DNA from: Chloroflexota bacterium
Lineage (GTDB): Bacteria; Chloroflexota; Anaerolineae; J102
Assembly: GCA_029782215.1 (NCBI GenBank)
Contig: JAKOVD010000027.1
Location: 1 to 62,528, forward strand
DNA length: 62,528 bases
Direction: 5' to 3'
Under the pieces are notes generated by a model. The model did not search any database and was not told the DNA's origin. It worked only from the letters and a program-made list of their open reading frames with translations. Position numbers and translations under genes: made by a program. This document shows, in pieces, positions 7,887 through 16,448 of this stretch (position 1 is its first letter; every line of letters starts with the position of its first letter).

Positions 7887-9821
7887 TCAAGGTGCGGCCG
7901 GCGCTTTCTTGCGCTGGAGGACGCGGAGGACGGCGCCGACGATGTCGGACACCGCCATGCCGTAAAGGGGGAACAGCTCAGCCGGGTCACCGGAACGACC
8001 GAAGGTGTCAGGAATGCCGACGCGGACGAGGGGGGTGGGGCAGTGCTCGGCCAGGTGTTCGGCCACGGCGCCGCCCAAACCACCCAGGATGGTGTGGTCT
8101 TCGACGGTGACGATGGCGCCGGTGGCGGCGGCGCGCGTCACCGCTTCGCCGTCCAGCGGCTTGACCGTATGCATGTCGAGGACCTGGGCCTGGATGCCCT
8201 GCTCTTCCAGTTGCTCGGCAGCCTCCAGGGCGAGGCTGACCATGGGGCCGCAGGCAACCAGCGCCACATCGGCGCCCTGGCGCACCGTGATGGCGCGGCC
8301 AAGCGTGAACGGTTGTCCTTCATCGTAGAGGATGGGGACGGGGTTGCGCCCCATGCGGAGATAGACCGGCCCGTCCAGAGCCACCGCCTGGCGCAGCAGC
8401 GCCGGCAGCGAGGCGGCATCGGCGGGGACCACGACGGTCATGTTGGGCACGGCGCGCATCATGGCGATGTCCTCGCCGGCCTGGTGGGTGGGGCCATCCC
8501 AGCCGACCTCCAGCCCACCGTGCGAAGCGATGATCTTGACGTTGAGCCGGGCGTAGGCGATGAAGCTGCGCACCTGTTCGGCGGCGCGCAAGGTGGCAAA
8601 GGTGGCATAGGTGCAGGCGAGGGGAATCAGGCCGGTAGTGGCCAGCCCTGCGGCGGCCAGGAACATCTCCTGCTCGGCGACGCCGAAATTGACGTGGCGC
8701 TCCGGATAGCGCATTCGAAAGGCGCCGGTCTTGAGCGAGCTGGAGATGTCGGCATCGAGGACGACGAGGTTGGGCAGGTCGGCGCCAAGCGCTGCCAGCT
8801 CGGCTCCGAAGGCGTCCCGCAGCACACGCCGGGGGCGTTCGCGCCCCCGTTCCGGCCGGATGCAGGCGGGAGCGTCCGGCCTGGCGCCCGCCTCATCTCC
8901 CTGGCCTGCCATCGCCGCCGGGGTCAGGCCAACCTTCGATCTGGAACCTTCAACCTTGAGCTCCCTCGGAGGCGCTGCCCAGACCTCGCCAAGCTCCGCC
9001 AACGCCGCTGCCGCCTGATCGCGGTCGGGGGCGCGGCCATGCCATTCAGGGTCGTCCAGCATAAAGGAGACGGGCCAACCTTTGACGGTGTGGGCGATGA
9101 TGACCGCTGGCCTGTCCTGGGGCGCCGTAGCCCAGGACAGGGCGTCGAGGACCTGGTGCAGATCACGGCCGTCGACCTCACGCACGGCCCAGTTCCAGGC
9201 CCGCCACTTGTCGGCGAGCGGATCGAGCCGGACGATGTCGTCCGAGCGGCCGTCCACCTGCGAACGGTTGTAGTCGACGAGCGCCACCAGATTGGTGAGG
9301 CCGCGATGTCCCGCCAGCATGGCCGCCTCCCAGGTGCAGCCTTCCTGGAGGTCGCCTTCGCCGAGCATGACAAAGGTGCGGAAGTCCCGGCCCGTGATGC
9401 GGGCGCCGAGCGCCATCCCGACGCCAGCCGCCAGCCCGCTGCCCAGGGGACCTGAAGTCATGTCTACCCCTGGCGTCTTACGCATGTCAGGGTGGCCTTG
9501 CAGGTGGCTGCCGGTGCTGCGCAGGCCCCACAGATCGTCGACAGGAAAATACCCCCGCTCGGCCAGCGCCGCATACCAGACCGGGCACGCGTGGCCTTTT
9601 GACATAATGAAGCGGTCGCGGTCGGGCCAGGCCGGCCGGCTGGGGTCGAGGCGCAGCTCCCTGAAGTAGAGCGCCGCTACCATATCGGCAGCCGAAAGTG
9701 AGCCGCCTGGATGCCCGGAGCCGGCGAAGTACGTCATCTTGATGACATGGCGTCGCAGCCGATTGGCCATTCCGGCCAGATGTTCGATCTCGGCGTCAGA
9801 CACACCCTCTGCAGGCGACAT
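7887..9821 (-). CDS. Transketolase, single-chain form built like fused TktA/TktB halves
   Basis: ThDP enzyme that moves two-carbon ketol units between sugar phosphates, 644 residues. The N-terminal half has SGHPGGSLS, SKGHACP and the ThDP motif GEGDLQEG at 154-161; the C-terminal half has the catalytic GVAEQEM segment and the transketolase C domain. The two halves match the split transketolases found as separate chains in many bacteria, and are joined by a Pro/Arg-rich linker at about 284-332. Split transketolases also act in apulose-4-phosphate and sulfosugar breakdown, so a special substrate is possible. It starts six bases after the cupin gene. Confidence 0.92.
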   Translation of the reverse strand: MSPAEGVSDAEIEHLAGMANRLRRHVIKMTYFAGSGHPGGSLSAADMVAALYFRELRLDPSRPAWPDRDRFIMSKGHACPVWYAALAERGYFPVDDLWGLRSTGSHLQGHPDMRKTPGVDMTSGPLGSGLAAGVGMALGARITGRDFRTFVMLGEGDLQEGCTWEAAMLAGHRGLTNLVALVDYNRSQVDGRSDDIVRLDPLADKWRAWNWAVREVDGRDLHQVLDALSWATAPQDRPAVIIAHTVKGWPVSFMLDDPEWHGRAPDRDQAAAALAELGEVWAAPPRELKVEGSRSKVGLTPAAMAGQGDEAGARPDAPACIRPERGRERPRRVLRDAFGAELAALGADLPNLVVLDADISSSLKTGAFRMRYPERHVNFGVAEQEMFLAAAGLATTGLIPLACTYATFATLRAAEQVRSFIAYARLNVKIIASHGGLEVGWDGPTHQAGEDIAMMRAVPNMTVVVPADAASLPALLRQAVALDGPVYLRMGRNPVPILYDEGQPFTLGRAITVRQGADVALVACGPMVSLALEAAEQLEEQGIQAQVLDMHTVKPLDGEAVTRAAATGAIVTVEDHTILGGLGGAVAEHLAEHCPTPLVRVGIPDTFGRSGDPAELFPLYGMAVSDIVGAVLRVLQRKKAPAAP

Positions 9822-9827
9822 GGCGGG

Positions 9828-10211
9828 TCAATGCTGGTTGGGGTCGTAGGCGCCGGGCACGACGGGCGGCGAGAAGAGCGTGACCAGGTTAAGCGGTTCA
9901 TCGCCGTCCACCCGGATCCGGTGTTCCAGGCCGAGAGGAATGAAGACGGCGACACCGGGTGCCAGAGGTATCTCCTGGCGATCCCCTTCCTCGTCGGCAA
10001 GGATGGCGCCTTTGCCGGAGAGGATGTAGATGACCTCCTCTTCGGCGCTGTGGACGTGGGCCGCGGGCTGGGAACCGGGGGGAAACTCGGCCAGGCCAAA
10101 GACAAGGTTCCTGGCACTGCTGTTCTGAGGACCCAGCAGGTAGTACCAGTCACGGCCAGGCAGGTGAAAGACCGGACACGTTTGGGAGGTGGAGGACTGG
10201 AGGTGTGGCAT
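9828..10211 (-). CDS. Small cupin-domain protein
   Basis: A 127-residue single-domain cupin. Motif 1 reads HVHSAEEEVIYILSGKG, giving two His and a Glu as metal ligands, and motif 2 reads PGVAVFIPLGLEHRI with the third His. Such proteins include sugar-acid isomerases, epimerases and sensors; no specific reaction can be assigned. It lies between the lactonase-like gene and transketolase and is nearly joined to the latter (six bases), so it is probably part of the same sugar pathway. Confidence 0.85.
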   Translation of the reverse strand: MPHLQSSTSQTCPVFHLPGRDWYYLLGPQNSSARNLVFGLAEFPPGSQPAAHVHSAEEEVIYILSGKGAILADEEGDRQEIPLAPGVAVFIPLGLEHRIRVDGDEPLNLVTLFSPPVVPGAYDPNQH

Positions 10212-10349
10212 TGGGACCGACGATCAAGCGGCGAGTGGGGTTTTCAGGTCGAGAGGAGGCGGAGGCGGGAAGCTCCGAGCTGGGGCTCGGCGATCCTGAG
10301 CAAGTGCGGGGGTCGAGTTGTCAGGGCGATTTCGTGGCTGAGCCCGCCA

Positions 10350-11129
10350 TCAGGCGATGTGGCCGCCGGGGTGGCGGACAAGCAGCTCGGGGTCGTGGGG
10401 TGGAACGACGAGTCCTCCCAGCTTGCGGACGCGGTCCAGTGCCTGCCAGCACTGCTTGATGTCGACGGCCAGGCCGATCGGGTGGTTCTGCTCAAGATTG
10501 GCGTAGTAGAAGATCGTGTCGCTGGGAAAAACGGCCAGCCCCTGCCGGGTTTGCACCGTGAACGCCTGACAGCACATGGAGTGACCGCCGACGTAGAAGG
10601 CGCCGATGCCGGGCAGGAATTCGGGAGCCTCGTCGTCGAGCAGGATCAGACGATCTCGGGCTTCACCGGCCAGGTAGGCAATGATGTCGCGGGGAAAGAG
10701 GATATCAGGCACCAGGGCGGGATGGGGTGGGTCCAGAGTGAGGTGCCAGCCCGTGCGCGAGACGACGAAACGGGCGTTGGGAAAGAGCCTGGCGTTCGAG
10801 CAATGGTCGTAGTGGAGGTGCGAGAGCAGGACGTACGCAACGTCTTTAGGGTCGATGCCCTCCCGGTGAAGCAGCAGCGGGATATTTTGGCTCGACATGT
10901 CCATGCGAAAACGGGCGCGCTGCCCACCCCCCGCCACGACCACCGGTTGGATCTCGTCGACGTCGCGCACGCCGCAGTCCACAAGCAGCACCTGGCCATC
11001 ATCCCGGCGCAGGATGAAGAAGAAGAAGTCGGCCTGCATCCATTCATCCCAGCGCGACATGAAGAACATCTGCGGCCCGGGGACGCTCTGCTCACAGTAC
11101 TTGATGGCCTTGATGGAATAGGTGGTCAT
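10350..11129 (-). CDS. Metallo-beta-lactamase-fold hydrolase, AHL-lactonase type
   Basis: A 259-residue cytoplasmic zinc hydrolase. It has HLHYDH at 104-109, then the later ligands in GGHSMCC, FPSDT and VPPHD, the full two-zinc set of the N-acyl-homoserine-lactonase branch. The neighbours are a sugar dehydrogenase, a cupin and transketolase, so a role as sugar-lactone hydrolase after the SDR at 11141 is more likely than quorum quenching. The ATG at 11129 is 11 bases after that SDR gene. The frame is open much further upstream, but that part overlaps the SDR gene and is not coding. Confidence 0.85.
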   Translation of the reverse strand: MTTYSIKAIKYCEQSVPGPQMFFMSRWDEWMQADFFFFILRRDDGQVLLVDCGVRDVDEIQPVVVAGGGQRARFRMDMSSQNIPLLLHREGIDPKDVAYVLLSHLHYDHCSNARLFPNARFVVSRTGWHLTLDPPHPALVPDILFPRDIIAYLAGEARDRLILLDDEAPEFLPGIGAFYVGGHSMCCQAFTVQTRQGLAVFPSDTIFYYANLEQNHPIGLAVDIKQCWQALDRVRKLGGLVVPPHDPELLVRHPGGHIA

Positions 11130-11140
11130 GAACCAACCCC

Positions 11141-11899
11141 TCACTGCAGATTGACGGACACGCCGCCGTCGACGACAAGCAGAGCGCCGGTGCACCAGGC
11201 CGAGTCGGGGGTGGCGAAGAAGAGGACAGGACCGGCGATGTCTTCGGGCTGGCCGATGCGCCCCAGAGGGGCGCGCTGCGACCAATAGGCGCGTGCCGAC
11301 GGATCGGCCAGCGCTTCCCGGTTGATGTCGGTCTCGACGGTGCCGGGCAGCACGGCATTGCAGGTGATGCCGTAGGGACCCAGCGAAATCGCCATGGACT
11401 TGACCAGGAGGTTGATGCCCGCCTTGGAGGCGCAGTAGTGCGCCTGCTGGCTGCCGCCGAACTCGGCGGAGATAGAGCTGACGGCGATGATCCGCCCTTT
11501 CACACCCTGCGCCACCATGATCCTGGCGACCGCCTGCGCCACCAGGAAGTAGCCTTTGAGATTGACGTCCAGCACCCGATCCCACACTGCCTCGGGCAGG
11601 TCGAGGAAATCCTCGAAAGGGCAGATCCCGGCATCGTTGACAAGGACGTCGATGGTGCCCCACTGCGCCAGCACCCTGTCCACCATGTCCTGCACCTGGC
11701 CGGCGCTGCTGACATCGGTCTGCACGAACAGGACATCGTGGCCGGCCGCCTTCAGGGCATGTTCAACTTCGCGCCCTTGCTCTTCACGCAGGTCTACCAG
11801 GGCCACGCGCGCACCCTCCTGGGCGAAGCGCTCGGCGATGGCGCGGCCAATGCCTCGGGCGGCCCCGGTGACGATGCAGACATGCTCCTGCAAGCGCAT
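11141..11899 (-). CDS. SDR sugar dehydrogenase, L-rhamnose 1-dehydrogenase-like
   Basis: SDR of 252 residues: TGAARGIG nucleotide motif, VALVDLRE after beta-2 (NAD preference), and the catalytic Ser and YCASK. The stretch SMAISLGPYGITCNAVLPGT, the PLGRIGQPEDIAGP segment and the C-terminal LLVVDGGVSVNLQ are shared with the L-rhamnose 1-dehydrogenases of the non-phosphorylated rhamnose pathway, which make rhamnono-lactone. That is recall of the family, not a search. As the first gene of an operon with a lactonase and cupin, it probably oxidises an aldose to its lactone. ATG 11899 has a GAGG site eight bases upstream. Confidence 0.85.
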   Translation of the reverse strand: MRLQEHVCIVTGAARGIGRAIAERFAQEGARVALVDLREEQGREVEHALKAAGHDVLFVQTDVSSAGQVQDMVDRVLAQWGTIDVLVNDAGICPFEDFLDLPEAVWDRVLDVNLKGYFLVAQAVARIMVAQGVKGRIIAVSSISAEFGGSQQAHYCASKAGINLLVKSMAISLGPYGITCNAVLPGTVETDINREALADPSARAYWSQRAPLGRIGQPEDIAGPVLFFATPDSAWCTGALLVVDGGVSVNLQ

Positions 11900-12037
11900 A
11901 GACACCACCTCGTGTCAAGACCAAAACAGGGAACGCGCACTTCTAGCGTGCGCTGATGCAGCTTGTAACGGATGGAAGGTGCGCCGAGCGTTGACCTTCC
12001 GCGGCCAGCCGGTGGTGAAAGGCGGCCGGAGGCTTAG

Positions 12038-12075
12038 CAGGGGCAGGGGACAGCCGGCTACCATCCCCTGCCCTG
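12038..12075. terminator. GC-rich hairpin after the multidomain lipoprotein gene (possible terminator)
   Basis: CAGGGGCAGGGGA at 12038-12050 pairs with TCCCCTGCCCTG at 12064-12075. It lies just past the 12090 stop codon. No T-run follows it in the direction of that gene, so it may be a non-canonical terminator or an RNA-stabilising hairpin. The remainder of the 11900-12089 gap shows nothing clear. Confidence 0.45.
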
Positions 12076-12089
12076 GAAAAAGGGGTCTG

Positions 12090-14624
12090 CTAGGAACGGT
12101 AGCTCAGGATGACCTGCCCGGCGCCGTTGAAGAGCGACAGCGATGAGCCATCCATGCTGAACTTCGCCACCTGGCTGAGCAACTGGAGGTAGAGCGACTC
12201 CTGGTCCATGACGCCCGCGGGCTCCTCACAGAGCTGCTTGCTGCCGGAGATGGAGGTGATGGCCAGGGATTGCCCGTTGACAACGTAGGTGGCCGAGTAG
12301 CTGTTGCAGCCGGAGGTGCCGTTGAGGGCGCCGTTGGCGTCGAACTGGGCCGTGATCTGCGTCCCCGCGATCACGGGGGAGGGACTGCCCCCCTGCACGA
12401 TGGCGTCCAGGTTCCAGAATGTGTTGGCAAGGGGGTTGGGCGGCGTTACCTGGTTGACCGTCACCGTCCGGTCCTGAGACACCATCTGTCCGGCGGCGTT
12501 GTAGGCTTCGAGGCGATAGACGATCTGGCCGGGCTGTGTGTTGCAGTCCTGCGCCGTGCCCACAAACGGGACGTTGTCGGCAATCACGGCGCCGTTCTTG
12601 AGGAAGCGGGCGCGACTGGCGCCGCCGCTGATGCTCCACTGACCGGTCACACACTGCCCCGCCTCCACCTGCGTGGGGGAGACGTTGAACATCGTGATCA
12701 CCGGAGCCTCAGGGACCGGGGTCGGCACCGGCGTGGCCGTGGCGGGAGAAACGACGTTGATCGTCTGTTGGGCGCGACTGGTGCCGCCGGGGCCTGTGGC
12801 CGAGATGGCGTACGTGTATGAGCCGGTGTTGGGCGGGCAGTCGGACTGGGTGCCGCTCAAGGGAGCGTTGTCCCACAGGCTGCCGTTGTTGCGGGTGATG
12901 GTCACGCTGCTGACAGAACCCTGCACCTGCCACTGGATCTCGACACATTGGCCCAGGGTGATCTGGTTCTGCGGCGAGACCGTGAAGCGGTTGATCTTGG
13001 GGGCATTGACCGCCTGGGTGACGTTGATCGTGATCTGCTGCAGCACAACCTGACCGCTGGGCTGGATCACCCGCAGCTCATAGGTGGTCGTGACGGGGGG
13101 ACACTGGACACTCTGGCTCACGCCGGGAACGCCGTTCTGCTGCCAGGGCTGACCCAGTGCGTAGAAGTACACAGCAGTAGCGTTGGTAACGCTCCAGGAG
13201 AAGGTGACGCACTGGCCCGAGGTGATGTTGGTCGTGTTGACCGTGAACGAAATACCCGTGGTGGGCGTGGACGTCGGAACAGGCGTGACGGTGGCCTGCG
13301 GCGGCACCGTGATGCCGACGTAGATGCGCTGGCCGAAGGGTACCCCCTTGCCGTTGTTCATCTGCCAGAAGCCCTGGTAGACGCCGGGCTGGACGGGGGC
13401 AACCAGGTTGACCGAGATGTCGTAGGTGGCGCCGGGGGCGACGGTGCCCTTGATATTGGTGGGCTGGCCGCCCATCTGGGCCGCGGGTGTGTTGCCCTGG
13501 ACATAGCCGAGATAGTAAGTGCTGTCCCAGGTGCAGGTGCCGGTGTTCCTGATGCGCCACGACTTGGTGAACGGCTGGCCAGGTGGGATCACCGGCGGAG
13601 CGGTCATGTTCTTGTCGTCGTAGTTCAGGTCAGCCACCCAGGCCATGCCATCGGTGCAGCCCGCGGGCGGCCTGGGGGTGGCCGTGGGAGCGGCAGGCGC
13701 CGGCGTGGGGGTGGCGGGCTCAGGCGTGGGCGTGGCCGGGATATCCTCAGGCGACAGGTTCAGGTACTTCTTGGCAAGGGCGGCGATGGTGCCATCGTTT
13801 TGCAGATCGACAAGGGCCTTGTTGACGAGCGTCGCCAGGCCGGGGGAGCTGGGAGGCATAGCCAGGGCGTAGTTCTGGCGGTCAAGCCCGGAGGCGGCAA
13901 TCTTCACGCCTCCGCGGGTGACGTAATCATCGGCCACAAGTTTGTCGAGCATGACGGTGTCGATCCGGCCCTGCGTCAGGTCCCTGATCGCATCGTCCAG
14001 CTTGGTGTAGGTGAACATCTTCTTGGCCGGCATGAGACCGGTGTCGATCAGGGTCTCCTGCACCCACCTCTCATATACGGTTCCCGCCTGCACCCCTACC
14101 CTCAGAGAGGCCAGGTCCCGCGGACTGCTGATCTTGATGTCGCTCTTGGCGTCGACGAGAAAAGCGTCCTCGCTGACCAGATAGACATTGCTGAAGCGGA
14201 CGTACTCCTCACGCCTCTCCGTGACGGAGATGGCCGAAATGGCAATGTCGATCTGGCCGAGCTTGGCGGCGTCGTAAAGACCCTCAAAGGCGAAGTCCCG
14301 TATCTCGGGTTTCACGCCGAGCCTCTCGGCGATGGCCTTCATCAGCTCGATGTCGAAGCCGGTCAACTGGAAGTTCTGGTCATAGGACTCAAAAGGAGGG
14401 TAATCCGCCGACGTACCGACGATGATCTTGCCGGACTGCTGGATGCGCTGCCAGTTGTCAGCGGCCGGCGTGGGCGTCTCGGTGCCGGGGGCGATCGACG
14501 TTGCCGTGGCCGCCGGCCTGGGCGTCGGCGTGGAGGGAGGAAGGGTCGGTTCAGTCCTGCTGCCGCACGCTGCCAGGAACACCGCCAGCAGGATTGCGGC
14601 CAGCGGCCACAGAGTTCGTTTCAT
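12090..14624 (-). CDS. Lipoprotein: amino-acid-type solute-binding domain, NBR1-like Ig, three Ig-like repeats, META domain
   Basis: An 844-residue exported lipoprotein; the lipobox LAAC puts the modified Cys at residue 20. Domains in order are a Thr/Pro linker, a family 3 solute-binding domain at about 50-295 (GKIIVGTSADYPPFE, DIAISAISVTERRE), a second Pro-rich linker, an NBR1-type Ig-like domain (SWRIRNTGTCTW, then VAPVQPGVYQGFWQM), three Ig-like repeats each with an (I/V)xxGQCVxxxW pattern, and a C-terminal META/HslJ domain (NTFWNLDAI, SGCNSYSATY). Solute-binding domains of this type usually feed amino-acid ABC importers, but no permease is adjacent, so it may be a sensor or surface binder. 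ATG 14624 has GGAGA upstream. Confidence 0.88.
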   Translation of the reverse strand: MKRTLWPLAAILLAVFLAACGSRTEPTLPPSTPTPRPAATATSIAPGTETPTPAADNWQRIQQSGKIIVGTSADYPPFESYDQNFQLTGFDIELMKAIAERLGVKPEIRDFAFEGLYDAAKLGQIDIAISAISVTERREEYVRFSNVYLVSEDAFLVDAKSDIKISSPRDLASLRVGVQAGTVYERWVQETLIDTGLMPAKKMFTYTKLDDAIRDLTQGRIDTVMLDKLVADDYVTRGGVKIAASGLDRQNYALAMPPSSPGLATLVNKALVDLQNDGTIAALAKKYLNLSPEDIPATPTPEPATPTPAPAAPTATPRPPAGCTDGMAWVADLNYDDKNMTAPPVIPPGQPFTKSWRIRNTGTCTWDSTYYLGYVQGNTPAAQMGGQPTNIKGTVAPGATYDISVNLVAPVQPGVYQGFWQMNNGKGVPFGQRIYVGITVPPQATVTPVPTSTPTTGISFTVNTTNITSGQCVTFSWSVTNATAVYFYALGQPWQQNGVPGVSQSVQCPPVTTTYELRVIQPSGQVVLQQITINVTQAVNAPKINRFTVSPQNQITLGQCVEIQWQVQGSVSSVTITRNNGSLWDNAPLSGTQSDCPPNTGSYTYAISATGPGGTSRAQQTINVVSPATATPVPTPVPEAPVITMFNVSPTQVEAGQCVTGQWSISGGASRARFLKNGAVIADNVPFVGTAQDCNTQPGQIVYRLEAYNAAGQMVSQDRTVTVNQVTPPNPLANTFWNLDAIVQGGSPSPVIAGTQITAQFDANGALNGTSGCNSYSATYVVNGQSLAITSISGSKQLCEEPAGVMDQESLYLQLLSQVAKFSMDGSSLSLFNGAGQVILSYRS

Positions 14625-14715
14625 GGAAAAGCATTTCTCCTTGAAGATGGGCGCACATCCGGACAGAGCCAAGGGCGCCGCGTCAGCGCAGCGACATGGT
14701 CCGCTGCTGCCGCGA

Positions 14716-14745
14716 AGTATAGAAGCCGTGTTCTAAGCACGGCAA
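14716..14745 (-). promoter_or_regulatory. Probable promoter of the lipoprotein gene
   Basis: On the minus strand TTGCCG (14740-14745) and TATACT (14716-14721) are 18 bases apart, about 90 bases before the start codon. The spacer overlaps a dyad, GCCGTG and CACGGC arms with seven bases between them, and a second dyad GAACGC/GCGTTC lies just upstream, so a bound regulator is possible. Confidence 0.45.
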
Positions 14746-14831
14746 ATGACATATGCCGAACGCACGGCGTTCATGAAAAGACGGCGCTGTCCTGCTGAAA
14801 GTTCCGCTCGCGACGTCTGCCGCATTTGAGG

Positions 14832-16310
14832 CTAGGCAACCAGACGGCGCAGGCGATCGTAGGCTTCATCCCACCCGGCCCGGCTGCCGGGCTCGAAAGT
14901 GAGAACGTCCGCCGACTGGCGAATGACGGCGCGGGCTTCGGCAATCGAAGTCAGGGCGCCGGAGGCCACCGCCTGCATGAGGATATTGCCGATGGCCGTC
15001 GCCTCGATGGGACCGGTGAAGACCTGCCTGCCGGTGGCATCGGCAACGAACTGCGACAGCAGGCGGTTCTTGGTGCCGCCGCCGACGATGTGAATGGGAT
15101 CCAGGGGGCGCCCGAGCAGTGATTCCGTGCGTTCGAGCACCAAGCGGTACTGCAGCGCCAGCCCTTCGAGCACCGACCGCACCATCTCGCCCTTGGTCGC
15201 AGGTGCGACCTGGCCCGTGTGGGCGGCGTAAGCGCGCAGGCGGGCGGGCATGTCGCCGGGCTTGAGAAACTCATGGTCGTCCGGGCTGACGGTGCAGACG
15301 AAGGGCTTTGCCGCCGCGGCCATCGCGGTTAACTCGTCATAAGAATATGCTTCGCCGTGCGCCGCCCAGGTGCGACGGCACTCCTGCACGAGCCACAGAC
15401 CCATGATGTTCTTGCACAGACGGAAGGTGCCGCCGGCTCCGCCCTCGTTGGTGAAGTTGTAGGCAAGGCTCTCGGGCGTGATATTGGGCTCACGCACCTC
15501 GGCGCCGAGCACTGACCACGTTCCTGAGCTGACCCAGGCGAAGTCTTCGCCGGCGGCGGGGACTGCCACCACGGCCGAGCCCGTATCGTGGCAGGCGGGC
15601 GCGACGACCGGCGTTCTGTGAGCGCCGGTCTCCTCCGCCACGGCCTGCCGCAGCGTCCCGATGACGGCGCCGGGGTCGACCACCTCGCCAAACCAGCCGG
15701 TGGGAATGCCGAGCGCCTCCAGCAGGGGCGTGGCCCAGGCGCGCCGCCGGGGATCATAGCACTGCGAGGTGGTGGCGATAGTGAACTCGTTCACCTGTCT
15801 GCCGGTCAGCCAATAATTCAGCAGGTCCGGGGTGTTGAGAAAGGAGGCTGCCAGCTCGATGCTGGGCGAATGGCTCTCCACCAGGGAAAGCAACTGGTAG
15901 AGGCTGTTGAGCTGCATGAACTGGATGCCGGTCTGGGCGAAGATCTCCTGTTTGGGCACCCTGGCGAAGGCGACCTCGAGCATGCCGTCGGTGCGGTCGT
16001 CCCGGTAGTGGTAGGGGTTCTCGATCAGCCTTCCCTGGCGGTCGAGCAGGCCAAAGTCGACGCCCCAGGTGTCCAGGCCAATGCCCGCCAGAGGCCCTCC
16101 CGTTTCCTTGACCGCCTTGCCGATACCTGTGACTACGTCATTCCAGAGGCGCAGGATGTCCCAGTGCAGACCATCGGGTAGGCGAACGGGGCTGTTGCTG
16201 AAGCGATGGATTTCCGACAGGTGGAGACGGTCGCCATCCCAGCGGCCCAGGATGGCGCGACCGCTCTCGGCGCCAAGGTCAAGCGCAAGATAGTTGAGTG
16301 ACTCGGCCAT
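14832..16310 (-). CDS. FGGY carbohydrate kinase of the rhamnulokinase (RhaB) group
   Basis: Cytoplasmic ATP-dependent sugar kinase of 492 residues, the family length. The start LALDLGAESGRAILG, the HRFSNSPVRLPDGLHWDI segment, GLDTWGVDFGLLD, the SSGTWSVLG block and the C-terminal HIVGGGTKN nucleotide site are characteristic of rhamnulokinases. It would phosphorylate rhamnulose or a related ketose, possibly the product of the isomerase-like gene at 24442. It is the last gene of the long minus-strand run, separated from E2 by 138 bases of repeats. Relatives phosphorylating other deoxy or branched ketoses cannot be excluded. Confidence 0.88.
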   Translation of the reverse strand: MAESLNYLALDLGAESGRAILGRWDGDRLHLSEIHRFSNSPVRLPDGLHWDILRLWNDVVTGIGKAVKETGGPLAGIGLDTWGVDFGLLDRQGRLIENPYHYRDDRTDGMLEVAFARVPKQEIFAQTGIQFMQLNSLYQLLSLVESHSPSIELAASFLNTPDLLNYWLTGRQVNEFTIATTSQCYDPRRRAWATPLLEALGIPTGWFGEVVDPGAVIGTLRQAVAEETGAHRTPVVAPACHDTGSAVVAVPAAGEDFAWVSSGTWSVLGAEVREPNITPESLAYNFTNEGGAGGTFRLCKNIMGLWLVQECRRTWAAHGEAYSYDELTAMAAAAKPFVCTVSPDDHEFLKPGDMPARLRAYAAHTGQVAPATKGEMVRSVLEGLALQYRLVLERTESLLGRPLDPIHIVGGGTKNRLLSQFVADATGRQVFTGPIEATAIGNILMQAVASGALTSIAEARAVIRQSADVLTFEPGSRAGWDEAYDRLRRLVA

Positions 16311-16313
16311 GTG

Positions 16314-16448
16314 TGAATTGCGGAATGCGGATTGCGGATTGCGGATTGCGGATTGCGGAGGGTTGAGTGCGTACTTCGTACTGCGTACTACGTAGTGCGT
16401 AATGCGTGGCGCCTGCTACGTGCCACCTGCCATCTGCTACCTGCTGCC
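16314..16448. repeat. Composite intergenic repeat: GCGGATT tandem, TACG units, CTGCTAC units
   Basis: Three short-unit repeats follow one another. First about six copies of a seven-base unit GCGGATT (16316-16360), then TACG/TGCG units (16370-16408), then CTGCTACGTGCCACCTGCC-like units (16410-16448). The whole gap between the kinase and E2 genes consists of these repeats. Confidence 0.75.

Noticed and set aside
10350..11663. Longer 437-residue form of the lactonase gene
   Set aside because: The extra N-terminal part is the wrong frame of the SDR gene at 11141-11899, rich in Arg, Ala and Gly, and the zinc hydrolase fold starts at the ATG at 11129.
11920..11925. TTGACA on the minus strand before the SDR gene as a -35 box
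   Set aside because: It is only about 20 bases from the start codon, leaving no room for a -10 box and leader.
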